Shown in pieces: positions 9,966-19,944 of a stretch of DNA of 49,456 bases. The stretch lies in the NCBI RefSeq assembly GCF_000155775.1, contig NZ_DS989815.1, forward strand, positions 53,974 through 103,429. The letters run 5' to 3'. Source of the stretch: Glaciecola sp. HTCC2999. GTDB lineage: Bacteria > Pseudomonadota > Gammaproteobacteria > Enterobacterales > Alteromonadaceae. The notes beneath the pieces were generated by a model, which had not been told where the DNA came from, ran no database searches, and saw only the letters and a list, made by a program, of their open reading frames with translations. Position 1 is the stretch's first letter. Each line of letters opens with the position of its first letter. A program made the position numbers and the translations under genes.

Positions 9966-10467
9966 GGTTATGTTGCTAAGTGCGTTAATTGCACTTAGCA
10001 TGCTCTCACTGAATGTGTTCGCACATCAGCAAAAATCAGGGTTAACAACAGTGTTGTTTAACCCTAACACCAATAATATTGAAGTGATGCATCGTGTGTA
10101 CATGCATGATGCTGAACACGCGGTCAAAACTTTATTTGATAAGAGCGCAGATATTATTAATAGTGAGGCGACTCAACAACAATTCGCACAATATGTTGCT
10201 CAGCGATTTGCTATTTATGATGAAATGTCGCAAGCGTTTGCATTAGATTTAATTGGTTTTGAAGTAGATGGTCGCCATTTTTGGATATACCAAGAAACCG
10301 CTCAACCAGCAAATATAGGTAAGTTAACCGTGCGTCATGATGTTTTACGCGACATCTGGCCGGAACAAAATAACTTGATCAACTTCGAAGGCACAGGTGA
10401 GGTGAAATCTTTAGAATTTGCCGATAATGTCGAGTTATTGAGTGTCGAGTTTGGTGGGCATGAATAG
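9949..10467 (+). CDS. Exported DUF6702-like protein
   Basis: A 172-residue protein with a signal peptide ending near FAHQQ. The pattern after cleavage (HQQKSGLTTVLFNPNTNNIE, then EVMHRVYMHDAEHAV) resembles DUF6702 proteins, exported beta-rich proteins commonly found beside M1-type peptidases. No catalytic residues are evident. The two tandem ATGs at 9949 and 9952 lie inside the end of the peptidase gene, so translation is likely coupled. The assignment is by pattern memory, not a search; no molecular function is known. Confidence 0.65.
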   Translation: MMSQTKVMLLSALIALSMLSLNVFAHQQKSGLTTVLFNPNTNNIEVMHRVYMHDAEHAVKTLFDKSADIINSEATQQQFAQYVAQRFAIYDEMSQAFALDLIGFEVDGRHFWIYQETAQPANIGKLTVRHDVLRDIWPEQNNLINFEGTGEVKSLEFADNVELLSVEFGGHE

Positions 10468-10476
10468 CACCTACTA

Positions 10477-11883
10477 CTAAGCGTTAGGTTTAATATATTT
10501 TAAATACGTAAAATCGTCCAAACCTAAGCTGCCGCCTTCACGCCCAAAGCCAGATTGTTTGATCCCACCAAAAGGTGCGGCTGCATTGCCTAGTACGGCG
10601 GTATTGCACCCCACCATCCCATACTGCAATTGACGCTGGCATTGAGCCAAAACCTCGTTATCTGCACTAAACACATAAGAGGCTAACCCCGCTTGGGTAT
10701 CATTCGCATACTTCAGCATTTGCTCCATGACCGCGTCATTACTTAGTCCTGTATCGTCAATCGTGATGATAGGATACAAGGGCCCAAAAATCTCTTCACA
10801 CACCACATCATCGTCATGTTGCACACGAGTCAACACGGTATGAGGGTAATAGGCACTGCCTGCTTGATAGACTCCGCCACATAGAACCTGGGCACCTTGA
10901 GCAATCGCTTGTTGGACTCGGTTGTGGGTTGTATTTGCCGCATCAAACGTGATCATGTGACCCACTTGGGTATCTGGATGCAAGGGATCACCTGTGGTCA
11001 ACCCACTGACTCGTGCCACTAAGGCTTGTGTAAATGCTTCAGCTACCGAAGCAGCCACATAAATACGATTCACTGCCACGCATGTTTGTCCCGTTCCGCG
11101 TTGTTTGTTGGCGACACATTGGGCTACTGCCAGTTCAATATCCGCATCACCAAAGACTAGCATAGGCGCATTACCTCCTAATTCTAAGGACACACGTTTT
11201 AAAGAGCTGGCACATTGTGCACTGAGCAATTTACCCACTCTTGTTGAGCCAGTGAACGTAAATTTAGCAATACGAGGATCGGTAGTGAGTATTTGTCCGA
11301 CAGCGGCATTTTGATTACTGACTAATACCGCTAACCAGCCCTTATCCCAGCCTGCATTTTGAGTATATTCAGCAATTTTTAATGCCGATAATGGCGTTAA
11401 TTCCGATGGTTTGACTACAAATGGACAACCAGCAGCAATTGCAGCTGCCAGTTTACGTACGATCATCGCGCATGGAAAATTCCAAGGTGTAATTGCACCA
11501 ACCACACCCGCAGGCTCGCGCCATACTTCGACTTTTTCAGCCACTTCAATCGGCGCATCCATTGACTCCGCTAGTTGAGCAAACCAGGACAAATATTGAT
11601 TCGCATAATCAATCTCAGCCATAGCATCACCAAGAGTTTTACCTGACTCTTCGCTAATGATTGTGGCTAATTCATGACGATGTTCAGTTAACTGGTCGTG
11701 CAAAGCGATGAGCATTTGTTGACGTGCATGACCTGTTGACGGTGTGTAATATCGAACAGTCGCCGCGCTAATGGCTGCTTCAATATCATTGCCAGTCGCG
11801 TTAGTGAGTGTTGCTATACACGCATGAGTGACACTGTTATACACGTCAAACGTTGATGTCGGTGACAGACTACGGGAGTTCAT
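10477..11883 (-). CDS. NAD(P)-dependent aldehyde dehydrogenase, succinate-semialdehyde-dehydrogenase-like
   Basis: A 468-residue aldehyde dehydrogenase. The general base Glu234 is in SLELGGNAP, the nucleophile Cys268 in GQTCVAVNRI, and the NAD-site blocks ITPWNFPCAM and FTGSTRVG are present. The GabD-like pattern (FVVKPSELTPLSAL, TCVAVNRIYV, PFGGIKQSGFGREGG) suggests oxidation of succinate semialdehyde in GABA catabolism, but related semialdehyde substrates are possible and no GABA transaminase lies nearby. Its ATG overlaps the stop of the upstream acetyltransferase gene (ATGA), suggesting coupling. It converges on the DUF6702 gene with 9 bases between the stops. Confidence 0.85.
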   Translation of the reverse strand: MNSRSLSPTSTFDVYNSVTHACIATLTNATGNDIEAAISAATVRYYTPSTGHARQQMLIALHDQLTEHRHELATIISEESGKTLGDAMAEIDYANQYLSWFAQLAESMDAPIEVAEKVEVWREPAGVVGAITPWNFPCAMIVRKLAAAIAAGCPFVVKPSELTPLSALKIAEYTQNAGWDKGWLAVLVSNQNAAVGQILTTDPRIAKFTFTGSTRVGKLLSAQCASSLKRVSLELGGNAPMLVFGDADIELAVAQCVANKQRGTGQTCVAVNRIYVAASVAEAFTQALVARVSGLTTGDPLHPDTQVGHMITFDAANTTHNRVQQAIAQGAQVLCGGVYQAGSAYYPHTVLTRVQHDDDVVCEEIFGPLYPIITIDDTGLSNDAVMEQMLKYANDTQAGLASYVFSADNEVLAQCQRQLQYGMVGCNTAVLGNAAAPFGGIKQSGFGREGGSLGLDDFTYLKYIKPNA

Positions 11884-12350
11884 TGTAATTTCAATTCCAT
11901 TCGAATATCGGCGCGTTCATATGGCGAAGGTAACATAGGCACTTCAACAAACCCACATTTTTCATATACATATAAGGCATTAGTTAGGATGCGATTTGAC
12001 TCTAAAAAGATAGACTTGGCGTCTTGGGTTTTGGCCCATTCAATGGCTGCATTGACTATTTGCTCCGCATAACCTTTGCCTTTGTGATCTTGGTTCATAC
12101 CCATTTTAGATAGTTCATATATGTCATCGCCTGCATTTAAAATTGCGCAGGTAATGACTGAATTACCTGTAATATCGAGACCTAACAGCACCTCACCGCC
12201 CTTCTCAATAATACTTGCTTGCGGGTTTTCCAAGGTATAGACATCCTTTTCTTCAAGGACAAAATACTGCTCTACCCAAGCTTTATTATATGTGGTGAAG
12301 GTGGCTTGTTGGATCGGGGTAGCTTGGTTAAATGTGACAAATGTGAGCAT
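11880..12350 (-). CDS. GNAT-family N-acetyltransferase
   Basis: A 156-residue GNAT-fold protein. The acetyl-CoA pyrophosphate-binding motif is recognisable as MNQDHKGKGYAEQIVNAA (Q/RxxGxG/A type), followed by the FLESNRILTNALYVYEKCGFVEV segment that forms the last strands. The substrate, amino acid or small molecule or peptide, is not predictable. It overlaps the aldehyde dehydrogenase gene by four bases and follows the small DUF6482-like gene by 20 bases. Confidence 0.85.
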   Translation of the reverse strand: MLTFVTFNQATPIQQATFTTYNKAWVEQYFVLEEKDVYTLENPQASIIEKGGEVLLGLDITGNSVITCAILNAGDDIYELSKMGMNQDHKGKGYAEQIVNAAIEWAKTQDAKSIFLESNRILTNALYVYEKCGFVEVPMLPSPYERADIRMELKLQ

Positions 12351-12370
12351 AACAACATGAATCGCTTAAA

Positions 12371-12679
12371 TTAATAGGGCTGCGTCATGGAAAAGGGCAT
12401 CGCCATCGCTTCATTCGATTTAGGCGGATTACCAATCATTTCCTCATAAGGTGAATCATGCACCATAACGGCTTTATCTACCACACAAGTCGCGAAACTA
12501 TCACGAATATGTTGGGAACTATGAAAACGCATGATGTTATCTTTTTTATCATAAACAAAACCAGTGATGCCATCGACTGTTAACTTAACTAAATACACAT
12601 TCACTTCAAATGACTGGACTTCTAAGTATTCAATATGCGAGGTTTGCTGGTGAAATTGGGAAAATTGAAATTTGTGCAT
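12371..12679 (-). CDS. Small DUF6482-like protein
   Basis: A 102-residue soluble protein without signal peptide or membrane segment. The pattern YLEVQSFEVNVYLVKLTVDG, then FHSSQHIRDSF and a final VMVHDSPYEEMIGNPP, resembles DUF6482 proteins of gammaproteobacteria, whose role is unknown. A good AGGAA ribosome site precedes the ATG. It is the first gene of a minus-strand group with the acetyltransferase and the aldehyde dehydrogenase. The family assignment is tentative. Confidence 0.55.
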   Translation of the reverse strand: MHKFQFSQFHQQTSHIEYLEVQSFEVNVYLVKLTVDGITGFVYDKKDNIMRFHSSQHIRDSFATCVVDKAVMVHDSPYEEMIGNPPKSNEAMAMPFSMTQPY

Positions 12680-12856
12680 GATGTATTCCTATTTAAAACA
12701 TAATTATTAATTACGAATGAATGTTTTGATAAGATCCACTTTGAAGCTACACTTTGCAGAAAAATGCATTAATAATAATGTGAACTTATTGCTTATCTTT
12801 CAGACTTACTAATAAGGCACTTGTTTTTCACATTTTAGATTAGGATTAATTCTTAC

Positions 12857-13729
12857 ATGACTCAAACACCAACGTCGTCTCGTTATCCGCTTTATGGTGT
12901 CGTAATATTATTAGTGATGGTATTAGCCGTCGCGTTTTTATGGCCAGAAAATGATGCCCCTTCGCCAGTGGTCGTCTCAGCGCCTACGACAGTTGTACCT
13001 GAACCAATAGCCGAGCCTGTTATGGCGCCTCAAACTGAAGAAGTGATGATCGAGGAAGAATTTACCGTCGCAACACCCATATCTGAAGCTAATGTTGAAG
13101 ATCTTGGGGTCGAAGAGGTCTTCATCGAACCCGAAATAGTCGCGGAACCAGCGATACTCGATGTTTCTGACCAAGCCATTAAGCAAGCCTTGATCACGAC
13201 ATTACGCTCGCCAGTGTTAAGTACGCTCGTTGTTAATGAATCTATCATCGCCAATATGGTGGCGACTGTTGTTAATACTGCTGATGGCAAGCTACCAGAA
13301 AATGTCTCGATGCTCACCGCTCCTAAAAACAAGTTTTCAGTGTTTACCCAAGGCGACAATCAATTTATCACCCCAGAATCGTTCACGCGTTATAATGTAT
13401 ATGCACAGACATTTGCCGCTATTGAGACAGATTCATTACTGCGTTTATTAAACGATTATAATGACGAAATCACGACTCAGTTTGCACAAATAACCCTGCC
13501 CAACAGTGATTTCAACCTGACTTTAATTAATGCAATCAATGAGTTACTTGATACTCCTACCGTTAGCCTGCCGATTGCCGTAGAAAGTGACAGTGTGATG
13601 TACCGATTTGTTAATCCTCAATTAGAAGCCCTTTCGCCGGCACAAAAACAATTGGTACGAATGGGGCCTGATAATATGCGGTTAGTAAAACGAAAATTGC
13701 GTGAGTTACGTGATGCGCTTTCGCAATAA
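12857..13729 (+). CDS. DUF3014 membrane-anchored protein
   Basis: A 290-residue protein with one N-terminal membrane segment (YPLYGVVILLVMVLAVAFLW) and then a proline- and glutamate-rich linker to about residue 100, followed by a globular domain. The domain blocks RSPVLSTLVVNESIIANMV, FITPESFTRYNVYAQ and LSPAQKQLVRMGPDN are characteristic of DUF3014 proteins, which probably face the periplasm. No function is established. It begins a plus-strand group; DUF1285 follows after 21 bases. Confidence 0.8.
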   Translation: MTQTPTSSRYPLYGVVILLVMVLAVAFLWPENDAPSPVVVSAPTTVVPEPIAEPVMAPQTEEVMIEEEFTVATPISEANVEDLGVEEVFIEPEIVAEPAILDVSDQAIKQALITTLRSPVLSTLVVNESIIANMVATVVNTADGKLPENVSMLTAPKNKFSVFTQGDNQFITPESFTRYNVYAQTFAAIETDSLLRLLNDYNDEITTQFAQITLPNSDFNLTLINAINELLDTPTVSLPIAVESDSVMYRFVNPQLEALSPAQKQLVRMGPDNMRLVKRKLRELRDALSQ

Positions 13730-13750
13730 ATCAATATCATTGCATGACTT

Positions 13751-14290
13751 ATGCTAAGCCAACTGCACAGCTCACTAGCACATATCAGCGAGTGTACATA
13801 CCCGCCAGTGGAAAAGTGGGATCCACCATTTTGCGGCCCGATCCCATTGCATATCGACCATGCAGGTCAATGGTGGTATGACGGTTCACTGATTAAACGT
13901 CCCGCATTAGTGAGATTATTTTCACGAGTATTAAAACGTGAAGGCGAACGCTACTTTTTGGTGACACCTGTAGAAAAAGTCGAAATCACAGTCGACGATG
14001 TGCCTTTATTAATCGTGACCTGGCAACGACTGGGAGACTCACCTAACGCGCCTATACAATGCCACTCTAGTACCGATGATCTTGTCACTATCAGCATCGA
14101 ACACCCCATAGAAATGCGATTTAATGCTCATGCTGGGTGTGATATTCCATATTTATATATGCGGAATAATTTGTGGGCAAAGGTACAACAAAATGTGTAT
14201 TATCAATTTGCTGAAGCATTAGATATCATCGAAGGAAACGCGTTTTTAGCGTCTGGCGATTATCTTGCGCACTTTGGCACCATAGAATAA
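13751..14290 (+). CDS. DUF1285 protein
   Basis: A 179-residue soluble protein. The opening [19 protein letters not shown] and the following [20 protein letters not shown] are characteristic of DUF1285 proteins, which have a tandem beta-rich fold and no known biochemical role. Downstream [19 protein letters not shown] and the C-terminal YFAEALD-like helix ([10 protein letters not shown]) fit the family, which is usually about 180 residues. It sits between DUF3014 and the amidohydrolase gene. Confidence 0.82.
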   Translation: MLSQLHSSLAHISECTYPPVEKWDPPFCGPIPLHIDHAGQWWYDGSLIKRPALVRLFSRVLKREGERYFLVTPVEKVEITVDDVPLLIVTWQRLGDSPNAPIQCHSSTDDLVTISIEHPIEMRFNAHAGCDIPYLYMRNNLWAKVQQNVYYQFAEALDIIEGNAFLASGDYLAHFGTIE

Positions 14291-14319
14291 TAATTAACAC
14301 TACGACCCAAGGATGCTCT

Positions 14320-15627
14320 ATGTCACGCATTATCATGTCTTGCTGTGCCCTGTTGCTCAGCCTACTATTGACCACAAGCTTACACGCTGAAACGACGACG
14401 ATCCACGCCGGTAAATTAATAACGGCAACGGATAAAAACGTCCGCGAACAAATGACGATCATCGTCAAAGACAACACTATCACCCAAGTACTGTCAGGGT
14501 TTCAAACACCTGAAGATAGCTCAATGTTAATTGATTTATCAGACTACACCGTCATGCCAGGTCTAATGGATATGCACACGCATTTATCTTACCAACATGG
14601 CGGTCCAAGTACGTATATGAAACGGGTCCAGTATAATGAAGCTGATTATGCTTTTGATGCGGCGCATTACGCACAAAAAACCTTGATGGCAGGCTTTACC
14701 ACCGTCCGCAACTTAGGTGATTCGTTTAATGAAACTGTGGCGTTGCGCAATGCGATTAATCGTGGCGTTGCTGTCGGCCCTCGTATCTTTACCACGGCAA
14801 AATCTATTGCCACCACCGGTGGACATGCCGATCCCACCAATGGCTTAACCAAACATTTAATGGGTAACCCAGGTCCTGATGCAGGTGTGGTCAACGGTGT
14901 TGCCCAAGCGCGTCAAGCTGTGCGTCAACGTTATAAAGACGGTGCGGATTTAATTAAAATCACCGCCACAGGTGGCGTATTATCAGTCGCTAAAAACGGT
15001 CAAAACCCACAGTTTATGTCAGATGAACTCACTGCCATTGTTGAAACGGCTAATGACTATGGAATGACGGTGGCTGTGCATGCCCACGGGAAAGAAGGGA
15101 TGGTACGTGCAATTAAAGCAGGAGTAGATTCCATTGAACATGGTACCTATATGGATGATACCGTAATGGATCTGATGAAAGAAAATGGGACGTTTTATGT
15201 CCCTACTATTTTAGCCGGTAATTTTGTTGCTGAGAAAGCCAAAATCGATGGTTTTTTCCCTGCAATAGTGCGCCCAAAAGCCGCTGCGATCGGGCCTTTA
15301 ATCCAACAAACCTTTGCTCGCGCTTACCAAGCCGGTGTAAAAATTGCGTTTGGCACTGACTCTGGTGTCTCTGCTCACGGTGATAATGCCCAAGAGTTTG
15401 GCTTGATGGTCGATGTGGGTATGCCACCAATCGAAGCAATTTTAAGTGCGACCAAGCATACCGCAGAATTACTGAATGTGACCGACACCTTAGGCAGCAT
15501 CAGTGCCGGTAAGCTAGCTGATATAGTGGCAGTAAAAGGTGACCCACTTGCGAATATCCGTTTACTGGAAAATGTCCAGTTTGTCATGAAAGATGGCGCA
15601 GTGGTGAAGCACGATTCAACTAATTAA
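14320..15627 (+). CDS. Secreted metal-dependent amidohydrolase
   Basis: A 435-residue amidohydrolase-superfamily protein with a signal peptide ([23 protein letters not shown]). Metal-binding His86 and His88 lie in MDMHTHLS; a candidate carbamylated lysine lies in [11 protein letters not shown]; further ligands are in [15 protein letters not shown] and the catalytic Asp of FGTDSGV. This is the imidazolonepropionase-like/Xaa-Pro dipeptidase branch found in periplasm-exported hydrolases that cleave dipeptides or cyclic amides. The substrate is unknown. A Cys pair in the signal region (SCC) could suggest a lipoprotein, but the context is not a good lipobox. Confidence 0.85.
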   Translation: MSRIIMSCCALLLSLLLTTSLHAETTTIHAGKLITATDKNVREQMTIIVKDNTITQVLSGFQTPEDSSMLIDLSDYTVMPGLMDMHTHLSYQHGGPSTYMKRVQYNEADYAFDAAHYAQKTLMAGFTTVRNLGDSFNETVALRNAINRGVAVGPRIFTTAKSIATTGGHADPTNGLTKHLMGNPGPDAGVVNGVAQARQAVRQRYKDGADLIKITATGGVLSVAKNGQNPQFMSDELTAIVETANDYGMTVAVHAHGKEGMVRAIKAGVDSIEHGTYMDDTVMDLMKENGTFYVPTILAGNFVAEKAKIDGFFPAIVRPKAAAIGPLIQQTFARAYQAGVKIAFGTDSGVSAHGDNAQEFGLMVDVGMPPIEAILSATKHTAELLNVTDTLGSISAGKLADIVAVKGDPLANIRLLENVQFVMKDGAVVKHDSTN

Positions 15628-15651
15628 ACCGCGTTATTTAATGGATGACTT

Positions 15652-16236
15652 ATGTTTGACAGGATAGCTCAACGCCTATCGGATTGGGTGCGCTCAAAAC
15701 ATTTGCTTCCAGGGATCACCATTGCTTCATTTTTAGAATCGATTGTGGTCCCTATTCCGATTGAAACACTCTTAATTCCAGTCACACAAATGCGCCGTGA
15801 TAAAGCATGGTGGATTGCAACAGTTGCCACTCTCGGCTGTGTTGCTGGGGCCCTCGTTGCTTATGGGATCGGGTTTTGGCTGTTTGCCTCGTTTGAACCA
15901 CAAATACTCGGATGGTTTGATAATCCTGACGTATTTACCGAGATCCAAGCGCGAATCCATGCAGAAGGGTTTTGGTTTATTGTACTAGCGGGGATCGCGC
16001 CGATACCTCTGCAATTGGCGATGCTAGCGGCTGGCGTCAGTGGTTATCATTTAGGACTGTATGTTATCGCTATTGCCCTATCACGGATGCTGCGTTATTT
16101 TGGAATTGCTTGGTTAGTATTAACTTTTGGCGATCGTGCTGAGCATTTTTTACGTAAGTATCAATACAAAACTGTTCTTGGATTATCGCTCATCGTATTA
16201 TTACTATGGGCAGGACAACGTTGGTTATTAACTTAA
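15652..16236 (+). CDS. YqaA-like (VTT/DedA superfamily) membrane protein
   Basis: A 194-residue protein with about five hydrophobic segments. The FLESIVVPIPIETLLIPVTQMRR block and the later FIVLAGIAPIPLQLAMLAAGVSG segment are the two re-entrant-loop half-motifs of the VTT (SNARE-associated/DedA) fold, in the YqaA-like subgroup. VTT proteins act in lipid or metabolite movement across membranes; the specific function here is unknown. The gene is followed by the exported methyltransferase gene after 11 bases. Confidence 0.8.
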   Translation: MFDRIAQRLSDWVRSKHLLPGITIASFLESIVVPIPIETLLIPVTQMRRDKAWWIATVATLGCVAGALVAYGIGFWLFASFEPQILGWFDNPDVFTEIQARIHAEGFWFIVLAGIAPIPLQLAMLAAGVSGYHLGLYVIAIALSRMLRYFGIAWLVLTFGDRAEHFLRKYQYKTVLGLSLIVLLLWAGQRWLLT

Positions 16237-16247
16237 AGGATACAAAC

Positions 16248-17063
16248 ATGATGGGATATAAAAACCGTTTGAATACATCGTTTTCATTATCAAATACACT
16301 TGCTGCCATCGGCGTAGCAGGGTGCTTATTGACTTCAGCCAGTGCATTTGCGCATAATCATAAATCAGGTGAGATGCACAGCACGGCTGATTTAGTCAAA
16401 GCCGCGATGGCTGCCGAAAGTCGTCCAGAAAAGGACAAAGAACGCGATCGTAACCGTAAGCCAGTACAAACATTAGATTTCTTTGGTTTAAGTCATGACA
16501 TGAAAGTGGTCGAACTGATCCCCGGTGGTGGCTGGTATACACGTTTATTAGCACCGGTATTAGCGGAAAAAGGGGAATATTTTGCGGCTATCGGTACGTC
16601 ACGTATTGAACGTGGATTAGCTAAAGAGGAGGGATTTGAAAATATTCAAATCACTGCCAAAGATGCGTCGTTAAGTCGTGAACCTGGCGCACGTTTTTAC
16701 TCACTTTCCATTGATAGCTTAGGCGTCACTGATGCCGATATGGTGTTGACGTTCCGCAATTATCATAACTTTGATGATACTGGTCGAGCTAAAATGAATG
16801 AAGTCGCGTTTGCGGCGCTTAAATCTGGTGGGATTTATGCGGTAGTCGATCACACTGCACGTCATATGGAACCGTTTACGGATTCAAATCGTCGCCGTTT
16901 TGATCCGGTTAAAGCGATTAAAGAGATCCAAGCTGCAGGGTTTGAATTAGTCGATTACAGTAACTTACATTACCGTGAAGATGATGAGCTTGAATATGAA
17001 GTGGGTGCACGCAGTGTGACGGGTAATACCGATCGCTGGACGTTGAAGTTTAAAAAGCCGTAG
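16248..17063 (+). CDS. Exported class I methyltransferase-like protein (COG4798 type)
   Basis: A 271-residue protein with an N-terminal hydrophobic export signal (TLAAIGVAGCLLTSASAFAH). The SAM-binding-like block is VVELIPGGGWYTRLLAPVL, followed by a conserved DMVLTFRNYHNF and GGIYAVVDH, typical of the predicted methyltransferase group COG4798. How a periplasmic protein would obtain SAM is unclear, so the methyltransferase activity is unproven. I chose the ATG at 16248 because AAAGGA lies just upstream and the signal sequence follows. A terminator follows its stop. Confidence 0.75.
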   Translation: MMGYKNRLNTSFSLSNTLAAIGVAGCLLTSASAFAHNHKSGEMHSTADLVKAAMAAESRPEKDKERDRNRKPVQTLDFFGLSHDMKVVELIPGGGWYTRLLAPVLAEKGEYFAAIGTSRIERGLAKEEGFENIQITAKDASLSREPGARFYSLSIDSLGVTDADMVLTFRNYHNFDDTGRAKMNEVAFAALKSGGIYAVVDHTARHMEPFTDSNRRRFDPVKAIKEIQAAGFELVDYSNLHYREDDELEYEVGARSVTGNTDRWTLKFKKP

Positions 17064-17084
17064 CCACTGTTTTTTATAATGATT

Positions 17085-17110
17085 AAAGCCCTATTAGATA
17101 GGGCTTTTTT
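17085..17110 (+). terminator. Terminator after the COG4798 gene
   Basis: AAAGCCCTAT and ATAGGGCTTT form a perfect 10-bp stem with a three-base loop, followed by T residues on the plus strand. It lies between convergent genes and may also help end the rph-pyrE-tusA transcript on the other strand, where the T run is shorter. Confidence 0.85.
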
Positions 17111-17128
17111 GTAGATGGTTGAATCTCG

Positions 17129-17392
17129 CTATACGCCTTTTTTAAGCAAGTAATGAAACGGCGAAGAAGCCGTTTCACTGGCAATAAGTTCGTGTTCCAT
17201 GAATCGACAAAAACTAGGAATATCACGAGTAGTGGCAGGATCATCGGCAATGACATACAGCCGCTCACCATCCTTGAGTTCACGCATTTTTTTACGGATC
17301 ATCATAACCGGTTCAGGACAACGTAAACCCAACGCATCAAAATGATGCGGGGCTTGGGTATAAATCTCTGGCACAGTTGTGTTATCACTCAT
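17129..17392 (-). CDS. tusA: Sulfurtransferase TusA
   Basis: An 87-residue TusA-family sulfur carrier. Cys25 lies in the [10 protein letters not shown] motif that carries persulfide sulfur; the rest ([21 protein letters not shown]) matches TusA. In E. coli TusA receives sulfur from IscS and passes it to TusBCD for 2-thiouridine in tRNA. Length is close to E. coli TusA (81). It starts six bases after pyrE ends and is probably cotranscribed with rph and pyrE. Confidence 0.93.
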   Translation of the reverse strand: MSDNTTVPEIYTQAPHHFDALGLRCPEPVMMIRKKMRELKDGERLYVIADDPATTRDIPSFCRFMEHELIASETASSPFHYLLKKGV

Positions 17393-17398
17393 GAATCG

Positions 17399-18040
17399 TT
17401 AAATACCGTATTGTTGACGATAAGCATTAATATTAACTAGGTGCGCTTCATATTCCGGCTTACCGACTAAATAATCCACCACATCGCCTAAGGTAACAAT
17501 ACTCACCACCTGAGTATCGAAATCACGTTCGACTTCTTGGATAGCAGATAACTCAGCATTACCCTTTTCTTGACGATCAAGAGCAATCAATACGCCGGCT
17601 AGATTCGCTTCATGTTCGGCGATAATATTCATGGATTCACGGATCGCAGTGCCTGCGGTGATCACATCGTCTACTAACATAATGTTGCCAGTAAGCTCCG
17701 CGCCCACTAAACTGCCGCCTTCACCATGAGTTTTCGCTTCTTTACGGTTAAAGCAGTAAGGAACCGAACGTTGATATTCTGTCGCCAGCGCCACTGCCGT
17801 GGTCGTGGCAATCGGAATACCTTTATAAGCGGGACCAAACAACACATCAAACTCAATTCCTGAGTTATTGAGCGCAGCAGCATAACACTGCCCTAACAAA
17901 GCTAGGTCAGCACCGGTATTAAATAAGCCGGCGTTAAAAAAGTATGGGCTCAACCGGCCTGATTTCAACGTAAACTCACCAAAACGCAGCACGTTGCGGT
18001 TAATAGCAAATTCGATAAATTGAGTTTTATAATCTTGCAT
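17399..18040 (-). CDS. pyrE: Orotate phosphoribosyltransferase
   Basis: A 213-residue enzyme joining orotate and PRPP to orotidine 5'-phosphate in pyrimidine synthesis. The PRPP-binding motif is [13 protein letters not shown] (about residues 120-132), preceded by [15 protein letters not shown] and [18 protein letters not shown]. Length equals E. coli PyrE (213). It follows rph by 20 bases, too short for the terminator-attenuator found between these genes in E. coli, so that control is absent here. Confidence 0.96.
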   Translation of the reverse strand: MQDYKTQFIEFAINRNVLRFGEFTLKSGRLSPYFFNAGLFNTGADLALLGQCYAAALNNSGIEFDVLFGPAYKGIPIATTTAVALATEYQRSVPYCFNRKEAKTHGEGGSLVGAELTGNIMLVDDVITAGTAIRESMNIIAEHEANLAGVLIALDRQEKGNAELSAIQEVERDFDTQVVSIVTLGDVVDYLVGKPEYEAHLVNINAYRQQYGI

Positions 18041-18060
18041 GGTGATAGTTCCGTCAATAA

Positions 18061-18777
18061 TTAGTTATTTAAGGCTGTTTTTTGAATATCAAACAACTCG
18101 CGTAAACCATGTTTGGCCAAATCTAACATCTCTGACATCTCTTCAAAGCTAAATGGTTCGCCTTCAGCAGTGCCTTGAACTTCAATCAGCTTTCCGGTTT
18201 CTGTCATAACAACATTCATATCGGTTTCAGCATCAGAGTCTTCTAGGTATTCTAAATCAGCAATCGCGTTGCCTTTATACACACCCACTGATAAAGCTGC
18301 GATCATGTGTTTAAGCGGATTCGCTTTTAAAATGCCTTTGCTGCGCATATGGGTCAATGCGTCAACCAGTGCGACACATGCACCGGTAATTGACGCGGTA
18401 CGCGTGCCACCATCTGCCTGGATCACGTCACAATCAAGTGTAATTGTATTTTCGCCTAAGAGCTTTAAATCTACAGCAGCACGTAATGAACGTGCAATCA
18501 GGCGCTGAATTTCCAACGTACGTCCACCTTGTTTACCGCGAGCCGCTTCACGGCCAGAGCGTGAATGTGTCGCGCGCGGAAGCATGCTGTACTCAGCCGT
18601 GATCCAACCTTCGCCTTTGCCTTTCATAAAGCGCGGTACGCCTTCTTCAACAGTGGCGTTACAAATGACTTTGGTGTTACCAAACTCAACCAATACCGAG
18701 CCCTCTGCGTGGCAAGTAAAGTGACGTGTGATAGTGACAGGGCGAATTTGGTTGGCTGTACGACCGCTTGGGCGCAT
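18061..18777 (-). CDS. rph: Ribonuclease PH
   Basis: A 238-residue phosphorolytic 3'-exoribonuclease that trims tRNA 3' ends. The N-terminal [14 protein letters not shown] and the blocks [19 protein letters not shown] and [18 protein letters not shown] are family signatures, and [19 protein letters not shown] holds the phosphate and active-site region. Full length, unlike the truncated rph of E. coli K-12. It heads the rph-pyrE-tusA transcription unit, with a candidate promoter 41 bases upstream. Confidence 0.96.
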   Translation of the reverse strand: MRPSGRTANQIRPVTITRHFTCHAEGSVLVEFGNTKVICNATVEEGVPRFMKGKGEGWITAEYSMLPRATHSRSGREAARGKQGGRTLEIQRLIARSLRAAVDLKLLGENTITLDCDVIQADGGTRTASITGACVALVDALTHMRSKGILKANPLKHMIAALSVGVYKGNAIADLEYLEDSDAETDMNVVMTETGKLIEVQGTAEGEPFSFEEMSEMLDLAKHGLRELFDIQKTALNN

Positions 18778-18817
18778 AAAAGCTCCTAGATATAATAGGG
18801 AGAAAAGAATTAATTCT

Positions 18818-18846
18818 ATTATAGCGTATTCACAATTCGATGAAAA
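18818..18846 (-). promoter_or_regulatory. Candidate sigma70 promoter of rph-pyrE-tusA
   Basis: On the minus strand TTTTCA (18846-18841) is followed after 17 bases by a perfect TATAAT (18823-18818), 40 bases before the rph start. An AGGAGC ribosome site follows near the start codon. Confidence 0.5.
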
Positions 18847-18932
18847 AAGAAAAATCAGTTACAATTTAGCTATTGTTTGATCGCGTGTACGGTACAGGCG
18901 GTTTTTGATAGCTATTATTTAAGGATTTCATC

Positions 18933-19793
18933 GTGATTTATAGTATGACCGCATTTGCTCGTCGTGAATTAAAAGCCTCCTGGGGCAGTGCAGTGTGGGA
19001 AATCCGCTCGGTGAATCAACGCTATCTTGAAACGTTTTTCCGCTTCCCAGAAGCTTATCGAAGCTTAGAGCCAGTCTTGCGTGAACGTTTTCGTAAAAAG
19101 CTCCAGCGTGGAAAAGTAGAGTGCCAATTACGTGTGATGCTTAACGCCAGCAACAACGCAAAAATCAATGTTAATCAGAAGCTTGCAGCACAACTTATTC
19201 AAGCTGCAGAGTCACTGCCTATTGAAGGTCCATCAAGCCTGAATCGTCTAGAGGTTTTACAATGGCCAGGTGTCGTCGAAGCCCAAGAGATGGATATGGA
19301 TGCGATGAGTAAAGACTTACTAGCTGAATTTGATTTGACCTTGAAAGACTTCTTAGCCGCCCGAGCTAGTGAAGGTGAAAATATGGCTGCGTTAGTTGAG
19401 CAACGTCTTGTCGGTGTCTTAGCAGAGGTCGAGAAAGTCAAAGCACGCATGCCAGAAGTATTATCATGGCAACAAGAAAAGATCCGTAACAAATTTGAAG
19501 AAGCGCAAGTTGAACTAGATAGTCAACGTGTTGAGCAAGAGCTCGTGTTACTCGCTCAAAAACTGGATGTAGCAGAGGAACTAGATCGTTTAGTCTCGCA
19601 CGTATCCGAAACGCGTGGGATTATGAAAAAAGGCGGTGCGATCGGTCGCCGATTAGATTTCATGATGCAAGAGTTTAATCGTGAATCGAACACATTAGGT
19701 AGTAAATCGATTAATACTGAAATCACCCAAAGTGCAGTCGAGTTAAAGGTGTTAATTGAGCAGGTACGAGAGCAGATCCAGAATATAGAATAA
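18933..19793 (+). CDS. yicC: YicC family protein (RNase adaptor / endoribonuclease)
   Basis: A 286-residue protein closely resembling E. coli YicC, which has been linked to RNA decay. The N-terminal MIYSMTAFARRE and RSVNQRYLETFFRFPE blocks and the C-terminal IGRRLDFMMQEFNRESNTLGSKS are family hallmarks. The start is GTG at 18933 with AAGGA seven bases upstream; it aligns with the E. coli start MIRSMTAYARRE. It lies divergent from rph, as in many gammaproteobacteria, and ends at a strong terminator. Confidence 0.94.
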   Translation: MIYSMTAFARRELKASWGSAVWEIRSVNQRYLETFFRFPEAYRSLEPVLRERFRKKLQRGKVECQLRVMLNASNNAKINVNQKLAAQLIQAAESLPIEGPSSLNRLEVLQWPGVVEAQEMDMDAMSKDLLAEFDLTLKDFLAARASEGENMAALVEQRLVGVLAEVEKVKARMPEVLSWQQEKIRNKFEEAQVELDSQRVEQELVLLAQKLDVAEELDRLVSHVSETRGIMKKGGAIGRRLDFMMQEFNRESNTLGSKSINTEITQSAVELKVLIEQVREQIQNIE

Positions 19794-19824
19794 ATTTCTG
19801 TTTGTGTCTTATCTTATTTAATTA

Positions 19825-19847
19825 CCCAGCTTATGCTGGGTTTTTTT
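19825..19847 (+). terminator. Terminator after yicC
   Basis: CCCAGC and GCTGGG pair around a TTAT loop, extended by one A-T pair, and are followed by seven T. It begins 32 bases after the yicC stop. Confidence 0.92.
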
Positions 19848-19944
19848 ATGACCGATAACCACAAAGAAAATTCGCATTATTCAAATCATGTTCTATATTT
19901 GATGATAAGTGTGTTTTTTTATTTATTCGTTAGTTGGGTGTTAT

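Noticed and set aside
14226..14483. Minus-strand ORF across the DUF1285/amidohydrolase junction
   Set aside because: It is a shadow of two well-supported plus-strand genes and has no family resemblance or ribosome site.
18041..18060. pyrE attenuator between rph and pyrE
   Set aside because: Only 20 bases separate the genes and no hairpin with a T run is present, unlike E. coli.
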